Part shown: in pieces, positions 1-9,128 of the stretch
Position numbering within the stretch: the stretch's first letter is position 1
Layout of the letters: the number at the start of each line of letters is the position of its first letter
IMG/VR virus record: IMGVR_UViG_3300028666_000036
Span: 1 to 60,184 of that record
Source: a virus
Direction: 5' to 3' (one strand)
Length of the DNA stretch: 60,184 nucleotides
Program-made: the position numbers and the translations under genes
Notes under the pieces: generated by a model
The model's database searches: none
The model's input: only the letters and a program-made list of their open reading frames with translations
What the model was told of the DNA's origin: nothing

Positions 1-1
1 T

Positions 2-136
2 GGCCAGATCCTCACGCCAGACATCTTCGTCCAACCCGGCGAGTTCTTCGCGATCTGCGCCCGCAACTCGGGGACTGTCACGACCGCCGGTGTTGTCACG
101 TTCCTCGTCACCGTCGTGAGTCATTGGGGGAATTGA
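2..136 (+). CDS. C-terminal end of a structural protein (partial)
   Basis: The window opens inside this gene. The last 44 residues are visible (GQILTPDIFV... ending SHWGN) and stop one base before the next ATG. The segment is rich in beta-formers and aromatic residues, as in the last strands of a jelly-roll phage structural protein. Its position just before spike genes suggests a tail or fibre component. Nothing more specific can be said because the N-terminal part is missing. Confidence 0.6.
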   Translation, partial: GQILTPDIFVQPGEFFAICARNSGTVTTAGVVTFLVTVVSHWGN

Positions 137-137
137 C

Positions 138-656
138 ATGGCAACTTCCGCGACATTCTCCGTCGGCGACACCACGCCGGTCCAAATCTTCAGCGGCACG
201 GGCACGGTGTGGTTTTCCACCCAAGGCGCGTGCATCATCGGCCCCTCGGGCGTCACGCAATCCACCGGCACCAACGCGCCGATCGGCCAGCCGATGCAGG
301 TCATCAACGAGGCGATCTACGCGCTCGCGCTCGGCGCGGGCAACACCGCCGTCATCAGCGTGGCCTCCGTCGTGAGCGCGCCGGCCTCCGCGACCGCACC
401 GACGGTGTCGACGGTGGCGGCCTCGCTGACGTCCGTCTCGCTCCTCGCCAGCAATACCGCTCGCCGGTCGTTCGTGATCCTGAACGACTCGGCATTTCCG
501 CTTCGGCTCGGCCGAGGCACGGCCGCGACGGCGTCATCGGCAATCCTGATCCTGCCAAACCAGGTGTACGAGGCAATCCAGCCCTGCTACACCGGCGCGA
601 TCAACGGCATATGGACCTCGGCTACGGGGAACGCGCGCATTGAGGAGATCACGTAA
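138..656 (+). CDS. Putative tail-associated structural protein
   Basis: 172 residues, starting at ATG 138 after a GGGGGAA Shine-Dalgarno-like stretch. The protein is rich in Ala, Ser, Thr and Val with alternating beta-strand pattern and a region (about residues 85-165) resembling small beta-sandwich virion proteins. No catalytic motif or membrane segment is seen. It lies between a truncated structural gene and the spike gene at 656, whose ATG overlaps its stop. A tail or head-fibre accessory role is inferred from context only. Confidence 0.6.
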   Translation: MATSATFSVGDTTPVQIFSGTGTVWFSTQGACIIGPSGVTQSTGTNAPIGQPMQVINEAIYALALGAGNTAVISVASVVSAPASATAPTVSTVAASLTSVSLLASNTARRSFVILNDSAFPLRLGRGTAATASSAILILPNQVYEAIQPCYTGAINGIWTSATGNARIEEIT

Positions 657-2734
657 TGCCGTACGCTCCGCCGCAGGGTGGCCCGTTCTCGACCGGGCTG
701 ACTCGCGAGATGTTCTATTCAGCGCAGGACGACTTCGGCTTCGTCGGCGATCTGGTGACGGTGTTCGATGGCGCGATGACCTCCACGTCGGCCACGCTCA
801 CGTGTGCGACGTCTACGCCGTTCGCGTCCACCGACGTCGGAAAGCGCGTCACGGTCGCGCGCGCGGGAGCATCGGGCGCCCAGCTCACAACGACGATCTC
901 GGCATTCACTTCGAGCTCGGTCGTTACTCTTGCGGCCACCGCCGGCACGACCACGTCGGGCGCATGCGGAGTTTCGTTCGGCACCGACAATACGGCGGCC
1001 ATTTCGCTGATGACGACCACGATCAACGCGCAAACCTTCCCGGGCGCGACTATCGTCTTCGGCCAGAGCAAGACCAACTCCTACGGCTGGCCCACGCGCG
1101 CGGTTTTCACCTCTGCGGTTCAGATCCGTGGAATCGGCGGCGGCCATAATTGCGACTCTGGCGACTACACCAGGATCGGCGGGACTCGGCTCGCATGGAA
1201 TGGCACCTCATCCGACGGTGGTACGTCATTCGGCGGAATGATCGAGTTCAATGCTACCGGCGTACAGTCCCTGAAGCGCACCGGATTCCAGTCAATCTAT
1301 CTGGACTGCCGTAACGGAGACCAGAACCAGGCGCTGTGCGGTGTCGTCGCGCGATCCGTGCACGGCATGATCCTCGGCGATTTTTTCGTCGTCGACGCGC
1401 TCGCGATCGCAATTCGACTGGAAATTTCCACGACTCCGACGGAGGCAAAGGACACCACCCGCTTCCTGTTCACGAACTTCGGCGGCCGCATGCTGGACAA
1501 CCCGGCGTCACCCGCGCCCGTCACGACGGCTATCACCACCTCGTCGGCGGTGACATTGACGGCAAGTGGGCAGTCTCTCACGGTGGCCGCAAACTCGCTT
1601 CCAGCTGCCGGGTACATCTGGATCATGACGTCGGTGGGCATGCCGGTACTTGTCCAGTACACAGGCGGAGGCGGAACGACCACGCTCACCGGGTGCATCG
1701 TTTCAGCCGAGGACGTTGTACATACCCCGCTCACGGTGAACGGCTCGAACATCGTGCAAGCGGTCCCCGGTAACGGATGCGTGCTTAGGTTCAACGGTGG
1801 CAGTACTGCGAATTCCTGCTGCGGAACCATCGTGCAGACGTCGATCAACCACGGCACGACGTGGGGACCGGCTGCGTTCGAGTTCGCCAACAGCGATTCG
1901 ATCGATTGCATTCAGACCTATATCAACGGCGGCAATGCCACGTCTGACGGAGCGATCAATCGGATCCGCAAGCCGGGAGTTCGGCTCAACGGCTCGATCG
2001 TCTCTGCCACGCTAGCATCTCGAAACAACACGTTTCGCGGCGGAGATCCCGGCGTCGGCGGCGTCTCGATCATGGGCGCGAACAATTCGGGCGCGCGCTT
2101 ACTCGGCCAGTCCGGGCCGCATCATTGGGACGAGTACCAACTTGGCAACGGCGCGCCTGTCCCGGTCGCCGAGTTGAACGCGCCGATTTTCTGGACGCCG
2201 AACGGCGGTTTCTTCCCGGGCGCTCGCTCGGTGTCGGTCGCAGATCAGGCGATCTCGGCGGCGACGCTGACGCTCATCACTGGCTCGCTATTGGCCGTTC
2301 CGCCTCAGGGATTCCAGATCGGCACCGTCTTTCGGTGGACAGTGACGATGTCTAAGACCGCGGCGGGCACTGCCGCGCGAACGTGGTTCGTCAAGATCGG
2401 CACCGCCGGCACGACGTCTGACACTACGGTGGCCACATTCACGAACGCCGGCGTCCCTACCGCAGTGGTCGACCAGGGCAAGTTGGTCGTGGAATTCACC
2501 GTGCGCGGGCCGCTCGGTGCGTCTTGTGCCGGCGTGGCGACTTCCGAACTGACGCACAACTTGGCCGCGACTGGATTCGGTACGAAGGCGATCGACTTCA
2601 CAGCGGCGACGATGGCCACGTGGAATTCTGCCACCGCGCAGCAGTTTATCTCGCTGCATCTCACGTCGGGCGCGTCCGAGGCGATCACGGTCCAGCAGTG
2701 CATCACTGAAGTGGTGTGCTCGGGCAACCCGTGA
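656..2734 (+). CDS. Tail spike or fibre with central beta-helix-like region
   Basis: 692 residues; the ATG overlaps the previous stop as TAATG. Residues 20-110 are Ser/Thr-rich beta repeats. Residues 110-260 have the rhythm of a parallel beta-helix (DNTAAI, GATIVFG, IRGIGGG, YTRIGG, then SIYLDCRN and GVVARSVHGMILGDFFV), as in pectate-lyase-fold tailspikes that bind or cut host polysaccharide. The C-terminal 170 residues (from about 520) form a separate Ser/Thr/Val-rich domain of jelly-roll type. A receptor-binding or depolymerase role at the cell surface is likely; catalytic residues cannot be picked out by eye. Confidence 0.7.
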   Translation: MPYAPPQGGPFSTGLTREMFYSAQDDFGFVGDLVTVFDGAMTSTSATLTCATSTPFASTDVGKRVTVARAGASGAQLTTTISAFTSSSVVTLAATAGTTTSGACGVSFGTDNTAAISLMTTTINAQTFPGATIVFGQSKTNSYGWPTRAVFTSAVQIRGIGGGHNCDSGDYTRIGGTRLAWNGTSSDGGTSFGGMIEFNATGVQSLKRTGFQSIYLDCRNGDQNQALCGVVARSVHGMILGDFFVVDALAIAIRLEISTTPTEAKDTTRFLFTNFGGRMLDNPASPAPVTTAITTSSAVTLTASGQSLTVAANSLPAAGYIWIMTSVGMPVLVQYTGGGGTTTLTGCIVSAEDVVHTPLTVNGSNIVQAVPGNGCVLRFNGGSTANSCCGTIVQTSINHGTTWGPAAFEFANSDSIDCIQTYINGGNATSDGAINRIRKPGVRLNGSIVSATLASRNNTFRGGDPGVGGVSIMGANNSGARLLGQSGPHHWDEYQLGNGAPVPVAELNAPIFWTPNGGFFPGARSVSVADQAISAATLTLITGSLLAVPPQGFQIGTVFRWTVTMSKTAAGTAARTWFVKIGTAGTTSDTTVATFTNAGVPTAVVDQGKLVVEFTVRGPLGASCAGVATSELTHNLAATGFGTKAIDFTAATMATWNSATAQQFISLHLTSGASEAITVQQCITEVVCSGNP

Positions 2735-2738
2735 TCCC

Positions 2739-4442
2739 ATGGCGAACGCGGCAATCCTCGCGCTCAACCTGACGCAACCGCCGCTCCTCCAAGCGACCGA
2801 GACCGTCAAGCCGGGCGACGCGCCAACCACGCTCGCCGCTGCGCTGGCGCAAGCCCTGGCGAACGCCGTCGGCCGGGAACTGCCGCCCACCCTCGCCGCG
2901 GCCCTGTCCCAAGCCGGCGCGGGATCCGCCGAGGCCCCGGGCGCCGGGACGCTCGCCGCCACCCTCGCCCAAGCCGCGGGCCAGTCGGCCGAGACCGCCG
3001 GGACTGCCGCCCTCGCCGCCGCGCTCGCACTGGCGCTACAGGATGGCTCAGGCGCCGCGAACCTGCTCACGACGCTGGCCACGCTCGCCCAGGCCCCCGG
3101 CCTCTCCGCCGAGGTCGCCTACGCGGTCACGCAATCGGTCCTGTTCCTGTTGACGCAATACCCCGGGACGTTCGGTGAGCTCGCCAACCCGCCCGCGCTC
3201 GCCGCGACCGGGGCGCTGGCCACCGAATCCCCGCCTGCCGGGGACCGCGCCGCGACCTCGACTGCGACACTGGCCCAGTCCACCGGGCAGTCCGGAGAGT
3301 TCCCGGGCGCCATGGTCCTGACGCAGGTCCTGATCGAGTACCTGACGCTCGTCTTTGCCGGCGACCGCCCGCCGACCCTCGCCGCCGCGCTCGCGCTCGC
3401 CACCGCCGACGCTTCGGGCCGGGACCTGCCCGAGGTCACGACCGGCACTCTCGCCCAGTCATTCGGCTCCCCCGGCGGGCCGGACGCGCCCGCTTCGCTC
3501 TCCGCCGCGTTCCCCGGGCCGACGGCCATGGACACCGGCCAGGACCGCCTCGTGGCGCTGGCGGCATCTGGCGCGCTCCCACTGGCCCCCTCGTCGGAAT
3601 TCCCGGCGCTGCCCGCCTTGCTCGCCACCTTGGCCCAGGTAGCGGGCAAGACCGGGGAGCGGGACGCCGCAGTGCGGTTCGGCCTCCTGCTCCTGATGTA
3701 CCCCGAGCTCGGCCAGCCCCCGGGCGACCGGCCTCCGCTGGTCTCGGTCGCGCAATCCCGCCTCGCGTCCACGGTCATCGACCAGTTCGTGCGCAACGTG
3801 TCGCTGATCCTGTCCGGAACGCAGAACGGCGGGCGCTTCCTGCAGGCCGGCTACCGGCACACGCTGGAGGTCTACGACCGGGGCGGCATCAACGGCATGT
3901 ACCACGTCGAATGCACCGGCGCGCGCCAAGCTCGGCCCTTCTGGGGGGGGACGGACGCCGTGCGCGAGCTCGACGTGGTGATTCGGGTGGCCTACTGGCG
4001 GATTGCGGACCGCCGCCGCTCCAACCGGGACGCGGCCGCCGACATGGCGCGCATCGGCGATCTCTGCGAGTCGCCGGCGGGCTACGCGTTTCAAGACGTG
4101 GGGATCCGGTCGGTCAAGCTCGTCTCCGCCAACCGCGCGACGAACACCGAGCACCTCGAAGTGTGGGAGGCCAAGTTCACGGTAGAATGGGAACAGCCCT
4201 TCGTTTGGGTCGTTACCCCTGATACAACGCAAGCCGCACCCGTCGGAGGTGGTTTCATGTTCACTGTCGCAACTCTCGCCGCCCTCGGCACCTATCCCGT
4301 GCTCGGCATGCTGTCGGGCGCGTGGCTCGCGTTCGTTGAGGAAACGCAGCGCCAGTACCGACTGCGGGCGTACACCGGCACGGCCAGCAACGGCGTGTCG
4401 CTTATATCGGCGCCCGATGGGCGCCAGTGGGTGGTGATCTGA
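2739..4442 (+). CDS. Alanine-rich repeat protein fused to a tail-terminator-like domain
   Basis: 567 residues. Residues 25-340 consist of about a dozen degenerate units of roughly 20 residues, pattern TLAAALAQA-x-G-x-S-x-E-x-P, predicted to be short amphipathic helices joined by Gly/Pro turns. Residues about 343-490 form a globular domain (RPFWGGTD, ARIGDLCESP, FTVEWEQP) clearly homologous to the whole protein at 6058 and more distantly to the tail-terminator-like protein at 17940. Residues 500-545 contain a hydrophobic stretch (FMFTVATLAALG). The gene sits among spike genes, so a virion component, perhaps an adaptor that sockets a fibre, is inferred. The repeat family is not one I recognise. 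Confidence 0.7.
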   Translation: MANAAILALNLTQPPLLQATETVKPGDAPTTLAAALAQALANAVGRELPPTLAAALSQAGAGSAEAPGAGTLAATLAQAAGQSAETAGTAALAAALALALQDGSGAANLLTTLATLAQAPGLSAEVAYAVTQSVLFLLTQYPGTFGELANPPALAATGALATESPPAGDRAATSTATLAQSTGQSGEFPGAMVLTQVLIEYLTLVFAGDRPPTLAAALALATADASGRDLPEVTTGTLAQSFGSPGGPDAPASLSAAFPGPTAMDTGQDRLVALAASGALPLAPSSEFPALPALLATLAQVAGKTGERDAAVRFGLLLLMYPELGQPPGDRPPLVSVAQSRLASTVIDQFVRNVSLILSGTQNGGRFLQAGYRHTLEVYDRGGINGMYHVECTGARQARPFWGGTDAVRELDVVIRVAYWRIADRRRSNRDAAADMARIGDLCESPAGYAFQDVGIRSVKLVSANRATNTEHLEVWEAKFTVEWEQPFVWVVTPDTTQAAPVGGGFMFTVATLAALGTYPVLGMLSGAWLAFVEETQRQYRLRAYTGTASNGVSLISAPDGRQWVVI

Positions 4443-6061
4443 TGTCCTTCCCGGGTCCCGGCATCGCGCAAGCCACGAACACCCTGGTGTGCGACGGCGT
4501 CTATTCCGGCGCGACCGCACTCTCGGCAGTGACCACTACCAACCTCCCGCTGCGCTCAACGCTCGCATGGGTCGTAAGCATCGGAGACTATTTCCGACTG
4601 CAGCCAGGCAATTCAACCGGCGCCTACAGCGGGGTCACTGCGTATTCAGCGGGCGCGATGGTCACGAGCGGCGGCGTGACTTGGCTGGCCGTGGTGGCAT
4701 CGACCGGGCAAACCCCCGCCGCGGCCTCGGCATACTGGCAACCGTCCATGGCGCTCGTGGCCTCCGGCGATCTGGCGAATACGTGGGCGCGACTGGGAGT
4801 TCAGAACCTGTCATGGCAGGCGCAGGGTATATGGTCGGTCGATCCGGTGAATGGAAACGATGAGGCCACCGGCTATGGCGCGACGGTGACCGCGTCCGAC
4901 CTCGTCCCGCTGCGTACTGTAAAAGAGTGGCAGCGCCGCACGCTCGGGCGCGTGCTACCAACTAACACCCACGACATACTGCACCTGCTCGGAGATGTCA
5001 CGGATCCGACCGAGGCCACCGCGCTAACCCGCGGTATCCCGCCATGCCAAAGCGCCGGCGGGTCGTGGTTCGAACTGCGCGGCACCAAGTCGATACTTGC
5101 AACCGGCACCCTGACTAACGTCACCCAGCAATCCGGAAACACCCCGGCGATGGTAGAAGACACCTCGATCGCAACTTCCTGGACGGCATCCGGACTGATA
5201 TCGGGCACCGGCGGAGCCCGTCGGATCGAAAAAGTCGGCTCCAACGTGCGGGCCTATTTGATCAAGGATCTCGGATCGAAGCAGGCGCGTATTAATCCGG
5301 CGGTCAACATCACCGAGGATACTTCCGCGCTGTCATTTGGGTCCACCGTGGCGTTCAACATCGGCGACGCTTACCAGGTCGTCTCGCACTCCAAGTTCCC
5401 AGAGATCGTGTGCCCGCCAGCCTCTGCGATCAGGTGCCTGAACATCGAAATCGTCGGCATCGGCGCGACCTTCGCAGCGATCCTGACGCCTACCGGATCG
5501 AGCGGATACATGATCTGGTGCAGTTCGACCTCTGTAGCGCTGAACGTCTATTCCCCGATGTCTACCACGAATCTTATTGGATTCTGCGAGTGCGGCAGCT
5601 CTGGGTTCACATGGCGGGGGGAGATGCAGATCGGTACCTGCGTATTTATAGGCAACGGCTCGAAGTTCATCAGCACGGCACAGGCCTCCTCTGGAGATTG
5701 GCATTCAACAGGGATCATGACGTTCCAGGGATGCGGCATCCAATCGGTAAAGCCGTGCACTGTCACGAGGATGGGGACGATGCATTTCTGGGATTGCAAC
5801 GTCGTGTGCATCGACGTTCGCAACAACTGCACGCTAGCTCCCGAGATCGTAGCTGGAGCTGGAAACACGGCGGCGATCTTCAGCGTCACCCAGAACGGCG
5901 CGAAGATTTTTCACCCTGCAAACCTGGGGCAGACGTTCGTCCAAGCATGGACCGCCACGACCTCGGCCGCCGCCCCGGTCATCGTCGGCGTCACGGGCTG
6001 GCAGTACACCGACCTGCCTCAGTTCGTGGCGGCTCTCGACATGGGCATCTATGGGTCATGA
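4442..6061 (+). CDS. Tail spike/fibre with carbohydrate-binding-like N-terminal module
   Basis: 539 residues from ATG 4442, which overlaps the upstream stop as TGATG; an in-frame GTG at 4427 is less likely. Residues about 60-105 carry a motif of the CBM5/12 type (AYSAGAMV, VTWLAVVAST, GQTP, AYWQP). Residues 130-500 look like a beta-helix with many Cys, Asn and Gly turns, fitting a spike fold. The protein probably contacts host surface glycans. The next gene overlaps by ATGA, and that product has the terminator-like domain, so the two may assemble together. Confidence 0.7.
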   Translation: MSFPGPGIAQATNTLVCDGVYSGATALSAVTTTNLPLRSTLAWVVSIGDYFRLQPGNSTGAYSGVTAYSAGAMVTSGGVTWLAVVASTGQTPAAASAYWQPSMALVASGDLANTWARLGVQNLSWQAQGIWSVDPVNGNDEATGYGATVTASDLVPLRTVKEWQRRTLGRVLPTNTHDILHLLGDVTDPTEATALTRGIPPCQSAGGSWFELRGTKSILATGTLTNVTQQSGNTPAMVEDTSIATSWTASGLISGTGGARRIEKVGSNVRAYLIKDLGSKQARINPAVNITEDTSALSFGSTVAFNIGDAYQVVSHSKFPEIVCPPASAIRCLNIEIVGIGATFAAILTPTGSSGYMIWCSSTSVALNVYSPMSTTNLIGFCECGSSGFTWRGEMQIGTCVFIGNGSKFISTAQASSGDWHSTGIMTFQGCGIQSVKPCTVTRMGTMHFWDCNVVCIDVRNNCTLAPEIVAGAGNTAAIFSVTQNGAKIFHPANLGQTFVQAWTATTSAAAPVIVGVTGWQYTDLPQFVAALDMGIYGS

Positions 6062-6513
6062 GCGCGTCCGCGATCGTCGACACCTTCACCGCCAACGTGC
6101 TCAAGGTGATTGCCGCGTCGACCACCGGCGGGAGGTTCTTCCAGGTGGCCTACCGCCGCGCGCTCGAGCACGGCCCGAACCCAGGGTGCGACGGGTTCTT
6201 CTCCGTCGAGGTCCCGTCCGCGCGCCTCGGCCGCCCGTTCTGGGGAGGGCCCGACGTGGTCCGCGTGTTCGACTGCGTGATCGACGTGGCGTATTTCCGC
6301 TTCGAGGACCGGCGCCGCAGCCAACGCAACGGCTGGCAGGACCTCGCTCGAATCGGGGACCTGTGCGAGAGCCCACCCAATGGCAACTGGTCCGGCACGG
6401 GCATCCGCAGCGTTACGAAGTGGGGCGGCATCGCGTCACGCCAGTTACCCCGTTCCGAGATCTGGACGACCCGCTTCGAGGTGGAGTGGCAGCAACCCGG
6501 CGCCTACGGGTGA
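6058..6513 (+). CDS. Tail-terminator-like domain protein (paralogue of 2739 C-terminus)
   Basis: 151 residues from ATG 6058, overlapping the spike stop as ATGA. It aligns along its length with residues 343-490 of the 2739 product: GGRFFQVAYR, RPFWGGPDVVR, RRRSQRN, LARIGDLCESP and FEVEWQQP are shared. The protein at 17940, in the standard tail-terminator position, shows the same order of features (GVYRVE, VVR, TGIR, RFNVEW). It is therefore probably a virion protein of the terminator fold reused at the fibre end of the tail. Confidence 0.65.
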   Translation: MSASAIVDTFTANVLKVIAASTTGGRFFQVAYRRALEHGPNPGCDGFFSVEVPSARLGRPFWGGPDVVRVFDCVIDVAYFRFEDRRRSQRNGWQDLARIGDLCESPPNGNWSGTGIRSVTKWGGIASRQLPRSEIWTTRFEVEWQQPGAYG

Positions 6514-6528
6514 CATGATGTCGGCATC

Positions 6529-6738
6529 ATGCGTGCATGTGTGCGCCGCATGCCAAATTCCAACGCCGCCCAGACCCACGCCGATCCCGTCGAAGGCCTG
6601 TACCGCACGCTGCGCCCCATCTACCCGGTGGGAGAAGCCGCCGACCTGCAAGACCCGGTCGAGGTCGTTCGCTTCGGTGGGCACGTGTTCGTCCGGAGCT
6701 GGCGCGGCCCGTGGGTCCTGAGCGAGCCCGACGACTGA
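6529..6738 (+). CDS. Small protein of unknown function
   Basis: 69 residues from ATG 6529, or 62 from ATG 6550, which gives the cleaner N-terminus (MPNSNAAQTH). Codons 20-69 have strong G/C at the third position, typical of real genes here. The C-terminal half (EVVRFGGHVF, RSWRGPWVLS) looks like a small beta-sheet domain. No Shine-Dalgarno site is evident, so the start is uncertain. Confidence 0.5.
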   Translation: MRACVRRMPNSNAAQTHADPVEGLYRTLRPIYPVGEAADLQDPVEVVRFGGHVFVRSWRGPWVLSEPDD

Positions 6739-7054
6739 CGCGGTGAATTCGAGGCCTCGAAAGCTGCGCCGGCACGGGTGACCAGCCTCCGGCTGATCGT
6801 GGCGCACATGCCTCAGATGGTTGCCGAGGTCCCCGCCGGATGCCGGCGCTCATCCGGGGCGCTTGGGACTTGGTACTGCCCCGCGTGAAGAATCCGAAGG
6901 TTCCGGAAACGGAGCACGCGATCGCCTCTTGCGGTATCACGAGATGATGTAGGTGCGCAAGAGACCATAGCTTAGCTTTGCACTTCTTTGCACTTCTTCA
7001 CATAGCCGCTAAGCATCAGGAATGTGGGAATTCGGGCGGGGAGGGATCGGTGGC
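6739..7054. other. Intergenic leader before the terminase operon
   Basis: About 316 bases with no convincing gene; the only in-frame stretch (GTG 6778 to stop 6888, 36 residues) has no ribosome site. The last 80 bases are the least GC-rich of the area and hold a tandem decamer repeat (6976-6995). TTGCAC at 6988 followed after 16 bases by TAAGCA is a possible promoter for the terminase genes. The segment could alternatively contain the packaging site. Confidence 0.4.
6976..6995 (+). repeat. Tandem direct repeat CTTTGCACTT x2
   Basis: The decamer CTTTGCACTT occurs twice without spacing at 6976-6985 and 6986-6995, followed by a partial third copy beginning CTTCACA. It lies 60 bases before the small terminase start. 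Each copy contains a TTGCAC hexamer usable as a -35, and repeated sites next to the small terminase gene are also typical of terminase binding. Function is not decided by sequence alone. Confidence 0.55.
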
Positions 7055-7651
7055 ATGGTTTGGAGCGTGGCCACCGAAGCGGATGGCGAGCTCACCCCGA
7101 AGCAGGCCCGGTTCGCAGAGGAGTACGTAAAAGACCTGAACGGAACCCGGGCTGCAATCAGGGCCGGGTACTCGGCAAACAGCGCGGACGCGCAGGCGTC
7201 GACCTTGTTAACCAATCCAAGGGTTGGCACGGCGATTGCCGAGTTGAAGCGTAAGCGTAGCCTGAAGACGGCGATCACGGCCGAGCGAGTCCTGAAGGAA
7301 ATCGCGCTGTTGGCGTTCTCGGACTTCACGCACTACCAGGTTGACGAGGAGGGCGTGGTCACCTTGACCCCCGGTGCACCGAAAAACGCCAAGCGTGCGG
7401 TGCAGGCTGTCAAGCGAAAAGTGCGCTACGCCGCAGATGGTTCGCGGGAGGTCGAGGTCGAGATCAAGTTGTGGGACAAACCCGGCCCGCTTCGGCTCGC
7501 CGGGCGCCACGTCGGGCTGTTCAGCGACCGCGTCGAGCTCACCGGGGCTGACGGCGGCCCGGTCGAGCTCTCGGCGCCACGGGTGACGCTCTATTTGCCC
7601 GAGAACGGCCGCGAGGCGCTGCCAGCTTCGTCCGACGACGACGAGGGGTAG
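7055..7651 (+). CDS. terS: Terminase small subunit
   Basis: 198 residues. Residues about 12-60 match the Terminase_2/XtmA N-terminal helix-turn-helix (LTPKQARFAEEY, NGTRAAIRAGYS, STLLTNPRVGTAI), which binds the packaging site; the rest provides oligomerisation and large-subunit contact. ATG 7055 is chosen over ATG 7022 because GGGAGGG lies at a proper distance before it. It ends 2 bases before the large-subunit gene, the usual packaging pair. Confidence 0.9.
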   Translation: MVWSVATEADGELTPKQARFAEEYVKDLNGTRAAIRAGYSANSADAQASTLLTNPRVGTAIAELKRKRSLKTAITAERVLKEIALLAFSDFTHYQVDEEGVVTLTPGAPKNAKRAVQAVKRKVRYAADGSREVEVEIKLWDKPGPLRLAGRHVGLFSDRVELTGADGGPVELSAPRVTLYLPENGREALPASSDDDEG

Positions 7652-7653
7652 GC

Positions 7654-9033
7654 ATGGCGCGCCCGCGGGAGATTCGCCCGCAGCCTGGGTTTCAGACCAA
7701 GACGCTATCGAGCCCCGCCGACATCGTGGTGTGTGGCGGCGCGGCTGGATGCGGCAAGACGTTCACCGAGGTCATCGCCCCCGCGCGGCACGTCCACGTC
7801 CCGGGATTCTCGGCGGTCATGTTTCGCCGCACCACGAAGCAGATCAAGAACCCCGGCGGTCTGTGGGACGAGGCCGAGAAAATCTACCCGCTACTCGGCG
7901 CGCGCTCGAACAACACCGAGCTCGAATGGAAGTGGAAGTCAACGGCGAAAGTCAAGTTCGCGCACCTCGAACACGAAGACAACGTCTACGATTGGCAGGG
8001 CGCGCAGATTGCGCTGATCATCTTTGACGAGCTCACGCACTTCACGCCGAAGCAATTTTGGTACATGCTCTCGCGCAACCGCTCGACGTGCGGCGTGCGC
8101 CCGCAGGTCATGGCGAGTTGCAACCCCGACGCGGATTCGTGGGTCGCGGCGCTGATTGCGTGGTGGATCGAGCAGGACAAAGAGTCGCCCGACTACGGGT
8201 TGCCGATCCCCACGCGGGCCGGCGTGCTGCGCTACTTCACGCGTATCGGTGACACGATCATCTGGGGTGACTCGCCCGACGAGGTGGTGCGGCAGGCGCC
8301 CGGCATGTCGATCGAGTGGGTCAAGTCGATCACGTTCGTCCCCGGCCGGCTTGAGGAGAACGCGATCCTGGAGAAGCAGGACCCGAGCTACCGCGGCACG
8401 TTGATGTCGATGTCGCGGGTCGAGCGCGCGCGGCTTCTCGGCGGCAACTGGAAAGCGAAGGCCGCGCCTGGCGACGTGTTCCGCCGTCACGAGGCGCACA
8501 TGCTCGACCGCGTGCCCGACGACGTGACCGCGTGGGTGCGCAAGTGGGATCTCGCCGCGACTGAGCCGGGGGAGTCGAACGCGGATCCAGACTGGACGTG
8601 CGGCGTGCTCATGGGCTCGCGACCGAACGGGCGTTACGTCGTGGCGCATGCCGAGTTCGCGCGCGAGCGATCGGCCAACGTTCGCCAGTTGGTCAAGTCC
8701 ACCGCGGAGCGCGACCCGAGCGGCACGCACGTATGGATTTCGCAAGACCCGGGGCAGGCGGGCAAGGAACAGGCCGAGGGATACGTGCAGTACCTCGCGG
8801 GGTTCGGCGTGAGTACCGAGCGCGAGACCGGCGACAAGGAGACGCGCGCCGAGCCGTTCGCGTCGCAGTGGCAGGCGGGCAACGTGGATGTGGTGCGCGG
8901 CAACTGGAACGAGGAGTACTTCGGGCAGCTCGAAGGCTTCCCGGGGTCGGGCACGCACGACGACGCGGTTGACGCGAGTGCGGGCGCATTTGCGAAGGTG
9001 GCGAACTCGCTATCCCTCTGGGACGTGCTCTGA
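7654..9033 (+). CDS. terL: Terminase large subunit (ATPase and nuclease)
   Basis: 459 residues. The N-terminal motor has Walker A GGAAGCGKT near residues 27-35 and Walker B IALIIFDE near residues 118-125. The C-terminal RNase H-like nuclease has WDLAA near 298 as first acidic motif, SQDPGQAG near 362 and HDDAVDA near 434. It cuts concatemeric DNA and pumps it through the portal. Length is normal for the family and all key residues are present. The portal it must dock to is encoded nearby on the opposite strand, which is unusual. Confidence 0.95.
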   Translation: MARPREIRPQPGFQTKTLSSPADIVVCGGAAGCGKTFTEVIAPARHVHVPGFSAVMFRRTTKQIKNPGGLWDEAEKIYPLLGARSNNTELEWKWKSTAKVKFAHLEHEDNVYDWQGAQIALIIFDELTHFTPKQFWYMLSRNRSTCGVRPQVMASCNPDADSWVAALIAWWIEQDKESPDYGLPIPTRAGVLRYFTRIGDTIIWGDSPDEVVRQAPGMSIEWVKSITFVPGRLEENAILEKQDPSYRGTLMSMSRVERARLLGGNWKAKAAPGDVFRRHEAHMLDRVPDDVTAWVRKWDLAATEPGESNADPDWTCGVLMGSRPNGRYVVAHAEFARERSANVRQLVKSTAERDPSGTHVWISQDPGQAGKEQAEGYVQYLAGFGVSTERETGDKETRAEPFASQWQAGNVDVVRGNWNEEYFGQLEGFPGSGTHDDAVDASAGAFAKVANSLSLWDVL

Positions 9034-9036
9034 GGC

Positions 9037-9065
9037 TTGACCCGGCCGCGCGCCCGGTGTACTGT
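9037..9065 (+). promoter_or_regulatory. Candidate promoter TTGACC-N17-TACTGT with TACTGTATGCA box
   Basis: TTGACC at 9037-9042 and TACTGT at 9060-9065 are 17 bases apart. The -10 is part of TACTGTATGCA, a word that recurs with one change at other promoters in this window and is identical at 34370. It lies between the terminase stop and a gene with a strong ribosome site at 9129, so transcription restarts here. Confidence 0.6.
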
Positions 9066-9128
9066 ATGCATTCGCCCCGACGCGATGGGGAAAATCGTGG
9101 GGCCAACGTCGTGAACGAAGGAGGCAAC

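Noticed and set aside
3459-4520. 353-residue minus-strand open frame under the repeat protein
   Set aside because: His/Arg/Gly-rich shadow of the alanine-rich repeats; no ribosome site and no motif.
6778-6888. 36-residue GTG frame in the gap before terminase
   Set aside because: No ribosome site, weak codon bias and no coupling to a neighbour.
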